A DNA stretch of 14,056 nt from JAAYCI01 sp964370195 (lineage in GTDB: Bacteria > Bacillota > Clostridia > Oscillospirales > Ruminococcaceae). Of this stretch, positions 12,118 through 14,056 are shown piece by piece. The stretch covers positions 1-14,056 of the forward strand of contig CAYJIH010000041.1 in NCBI GenBank assembly GCA_964370195.1. Reading direction: 5' to 3'. The translations under genes and the position numbers were made by a program. The notes under the pieces are model-generated. The model saw only the letters and a program-made list of their open reading frames with translations, did no database searches and had not been told where the DNA came from. Position 1 is the stretch's first letter, and the number at the start of each line of letters is the position of its first letter.

Positions 12118-13983
12118 GTGTTGCATCAACAAAAGCGAGGGTGGAAAGCTGTGCTGCGCTATCGGTTCGACAACCTAATGGCGAAGGGTGCCATTGCATT
12201 GGTGGGTATTTTGTTCATAGCCACCGCCATTGTGGTGGTGGTAACCGGTGTTCTGGTGTATTTATTTGGGCAAGGTAGCATTGTTTCTAATATTTGGCAA
12301 AGTGTGATGCACGTGATTGACGCAGGCACCATCACGGCTGCCGACACACAAAATCTACCCAATTTGGTTTTAATGTCTATTGTTACGCTGTGTGGTATTT
12401 TCATCACCAGTATCTTAATCGGTATCATCACCACCGGGTTTGAGGAAAAATTGAATTCGCTGAAAAAGGGCAATTCGCTTGTGGTGGAATACGGCCATAC
12501 ACTGGTGCTTGGGTTTAACGACAGCGTGTTTACCATTCTTTCGGAACTGATTGTGGCCAACGAAAACCAAAAAGACGGTTGCATCGTTATTCTTTCGCCG
12601 GAAGATAAGGAAGAAATGGAAACCGCCATTGCAAAACAAATTCAAGATTTAAAAACCACACGCATTATTTGCCGCACCGGCAGCATCACAGACGTGCATA
12701 TGTTGCAACAATGCTCCATCGATACGTGTCGCTCAATCATCATTAACGAGCAAGAGGATTTTGTAACGACAAAGGCCATTTTGGCCATCACCAGCTATAT
12801 CAAAAGTCATCCGCATCTTACAAACTTGCCACACGTTGTGGCCACCGTTACAGACAGCATGAACTACGAAGCCGCGCTCATTGCCGGCGAAGGCAATGCG
12901 GAATTGATTTTGGTAAAAGACGCCATTTCTCGTATCATCGCACAAACATGCCGGCAACCCGGCCTTTCCAATGTGTTGGTGGAATTGTTCGATTATGATG
13001 GAAACGAACTTTATTTCGAGCATCTTCCCACACTTGCCGGTAAAACATTTGGCGAAACATTGAACTTGTTCCCCATGGCAACACCCATGGGATTTCGCCG
13101 CGGCGAAGATATCTTGCTAAACCCGGCCGGCGATACCGTGCTTTGCGAAACAGATGATCTTTTACTGCTGGTGGAAGACGATGGCATGGCAAAACCCACC
13201 GATACCCCTGTGGCGCTTCCCGATATTGCGCCGTATTGCTCGCAAGGGGATGTGCGCCCTACCGAAGAGCATGTTCTTGTGCTTGGGCAAAACGAAATGT
13301 TGCAAGATGTGGTGCTGCAATTGGATGATTACTTCCTGCATGGATCCACCGTTACCGTGGCCGATGAAGATTTAGACGAAGACGCACTCTCTTCTTTCGC
13401 AAGCCAATTGAAAAATATCACGTTGCATCTAGTAAACTGCGACACAAACCGCCGCAGTAATCTTGAAGCACTGATACAACAACCTCTAAACCACGTGCTG
13501 CTGCTAAGCGCTGATGATTGCGACACGGAAGAATCCGATGCCATGACACTGCTGAAACTCATTCATTTGCGCGATATTGCACAAAAAGAAAACAGCCCCC
13601 TTAGCATCACAAGCGAACTGAAAAATATTACAAACCAACGCCTTGCACAAGTGGCCGAAGTAAACGACCTCGTTGTTGGCTCCAATATCGTAAACTTGAT
13701 TTTAACACAAGTGTCTGAAAACCGAGACCTCGCACGCGTGTTTAAAGAGTTGTTGCAACAAGAAGGTTCGGAAATTTATATCCGTAAAGCTGCACACTAC
13801 GTGCAACTAAACATGGAAATGGATTTTTATATTGTAACCGAAATCGTGCGCCAAAAAAATGAAATCGCCATCGGCTATAAACTGCAACGCGACAAAGGCT
13901 TCGAAATTGTCACCAGCCCACTGAAATCCGACAAACTTACCTTCGGCGAAGACGACTATATTATTGTGCTGGCGGAAGACTAG
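12118..13983 (+). CDS. CASTOR/POLLUX-family ion channel with two RCK-like domains
   Basis: A 621-residue protein. RYRFDNLMAKG at 14-24 is the family's entry signature, followed by membrane segment 1 (about 25-50), a pore helix (about 55-67), a short filter IDAGT at 67-71 (the plant channels have a related ADAG filter) and membrane segment 2 (about 82-106). Two cytosolic nucleotide-binding/RCK-like halves follow: about 127-355, starting HTLVLGFNDSVFTILSEL, and about 384-620, starting EHVLVLGQNEMLQDVV. Plant CASTOR and POLLUX/DMI1 are nuclear-envelope cation channels of symbiosis signalling; bacterial homologues have unclear roles, probably ligand-gated cation flux at the membrane. The length is below that of plant members, which carry long N-terminal extensions. 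AGGAGG at 12107-12112 serves either GTG 12118 (5-nt gap) or TTG 12121 (8-nt gap); the true start is between these. It is divergent from the BCCT gene, suggesting a shared osmotic or ionic theme. Confidence 0.85.
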   Translation: MLHQQKRGWKAVLRYRFDNLMAKGAIALVGILFIATAIVVVVTGVLVYLFGQGSIVSNIWQSVMHVIDAGTITAADTQNLPNLVLMSIVTLCGIFITSILIGIITTGFEEKLNSLKKGNSLVVEYGHTLVLGFNDSVFTILSELIVANENQKDGCIVILSPEDKEEMETAIAKQIQDLKTTRIICRTGSITDVHMLQQCSIDTCRSIIINEQEDFVTTKAILAITSYIKSHPHLTNLPHVVATVTDSMNYEAALIAGEGNAELILVKDAISRIIAQTCRQPGLSNVLVELFDYDGNELYFEHLPTLAGKTFGETLNLFPMATPMGFRRGEDILLNPAGDTVLCETDDLLLLVEDDGMAKPTDTPVALPDIAPYCSQGDVRPTEEHVLVLGQNEMLQDVVLQLDDYFLHGSTVTVADEDLDEDALSSFASQLKNITLHLVNCDTNRRSNLEALIQQPLNHVLLLSADDCDTEESDAMTLLKLIHLRDIAQKENSPLSITSELKNITNQRLAQVAEVNDLVVGSNIVNLILTQVSENRDLARVFKELLQQEGSEIYIRKAAHYVQLNMEMDFYIVTEIVRQKNEIAIGYKLQRDKGFEIVTSPLKSDKLTFGEDDYIIVLAED

Positions 13984-13988
13984 CCTTA

Positions 13989-14032
13989 AGGCCGTGGGGC
14001 ACTGCCCCACACCCCGCCACTTTTAGAAAGTG
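13989..14032 (+). terminator. Tandem hairpins after the channel gene
   Basis: Two hairpins follow the stop codon: GTGGGGC/GCCCCAC (13994-14010, 3-nt loop) and CCACTTT/AAAGTGG (14017-14033, 3-nt loop). No clean T-run follows within the visible sequence, only ACAAAATTTTC. They may be a terminator or a copy of a GC-rich intergenic repeat. The window ends too soon to decide. Confidence 0.45.
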
Positions 14033-14056
14033 GACAAAATTTTCATTTAAGGGCAC

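Overview
The window reads as chromosomal DNA of a low-to-mid-GC Bacillota, most likely a Clostridia-class anaerobe. Supporting signs are AGGAGG-type ribosome binding sites, TTGACA/TATAAT-like promoters, a NiaR (YrxA-type) repressor, a Thermotoga/Bacillus-type DAHP synthase with an N-terminal regulatory domain, and an EF-G-like paralogue. I see no phage, insertion sequence, CRISPR array, rRNA or tRNA. The assignment rests on gene families and signal style only; no search was run.

Left part (1-4150, minus strand): an aromatic amino acid operon. In transcription order it has a promoter (about 4144-4171), a 35-codon phenylalanine-rich leader peptide (3988-4095), a strong intrinsic terminator (3932-3969), aroF (DAHP synthase), pheA (fused chorismate mutase/prephenate dehydratase/ACT) and a GH3-family acyl-adenylating enzyme that runs off the left edge. 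Three leader segments can pair in mutually exclusive ways (1:2, 2:3, 3:4), the architecture of ribosome-mediated attenuation by charged tRNA-Phe. This is the best candidate for something new here, since Bacillota more often use T-boxes or TRAP for such genes. The GH3 gene makes the operon unusual, because Phe or a Phe-pathway acid could be conjugated by it. A terminator-like hairpin sits directly before its ribosome binding site.

Middle part (4200-9052): greA with its own consensus promoter, and an EF-G-like GTPase whose G4 motif is GKLD instead of NKxD, both on the minus strand. Divergent from the latter on the plus strand is a membrane GT2 glycosyltransferase of the processive (cellulose/hyaluronan/PNAG synthase-like) type, preceded by a promoter and an early terminator-like hairpin. 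A bidirectional terminator separates it from the convergent niaR.

Right part (9053-14056): niaR on the minus strand, with a palindrome at its promoter that may be its own operator; a BCCT betaine/choline/carnitine-type transporter on the minus strand; and, divergent from it, a CASTOR/POLLUX-family ion channel (two membrane segments plus two RCK-like cytosolic domains) on the plus strand. The transporter and channel share a 545-bp intergenic region with one recognisable promoter for each. Together they suggest a locus for osmotic or ion homeostasis.
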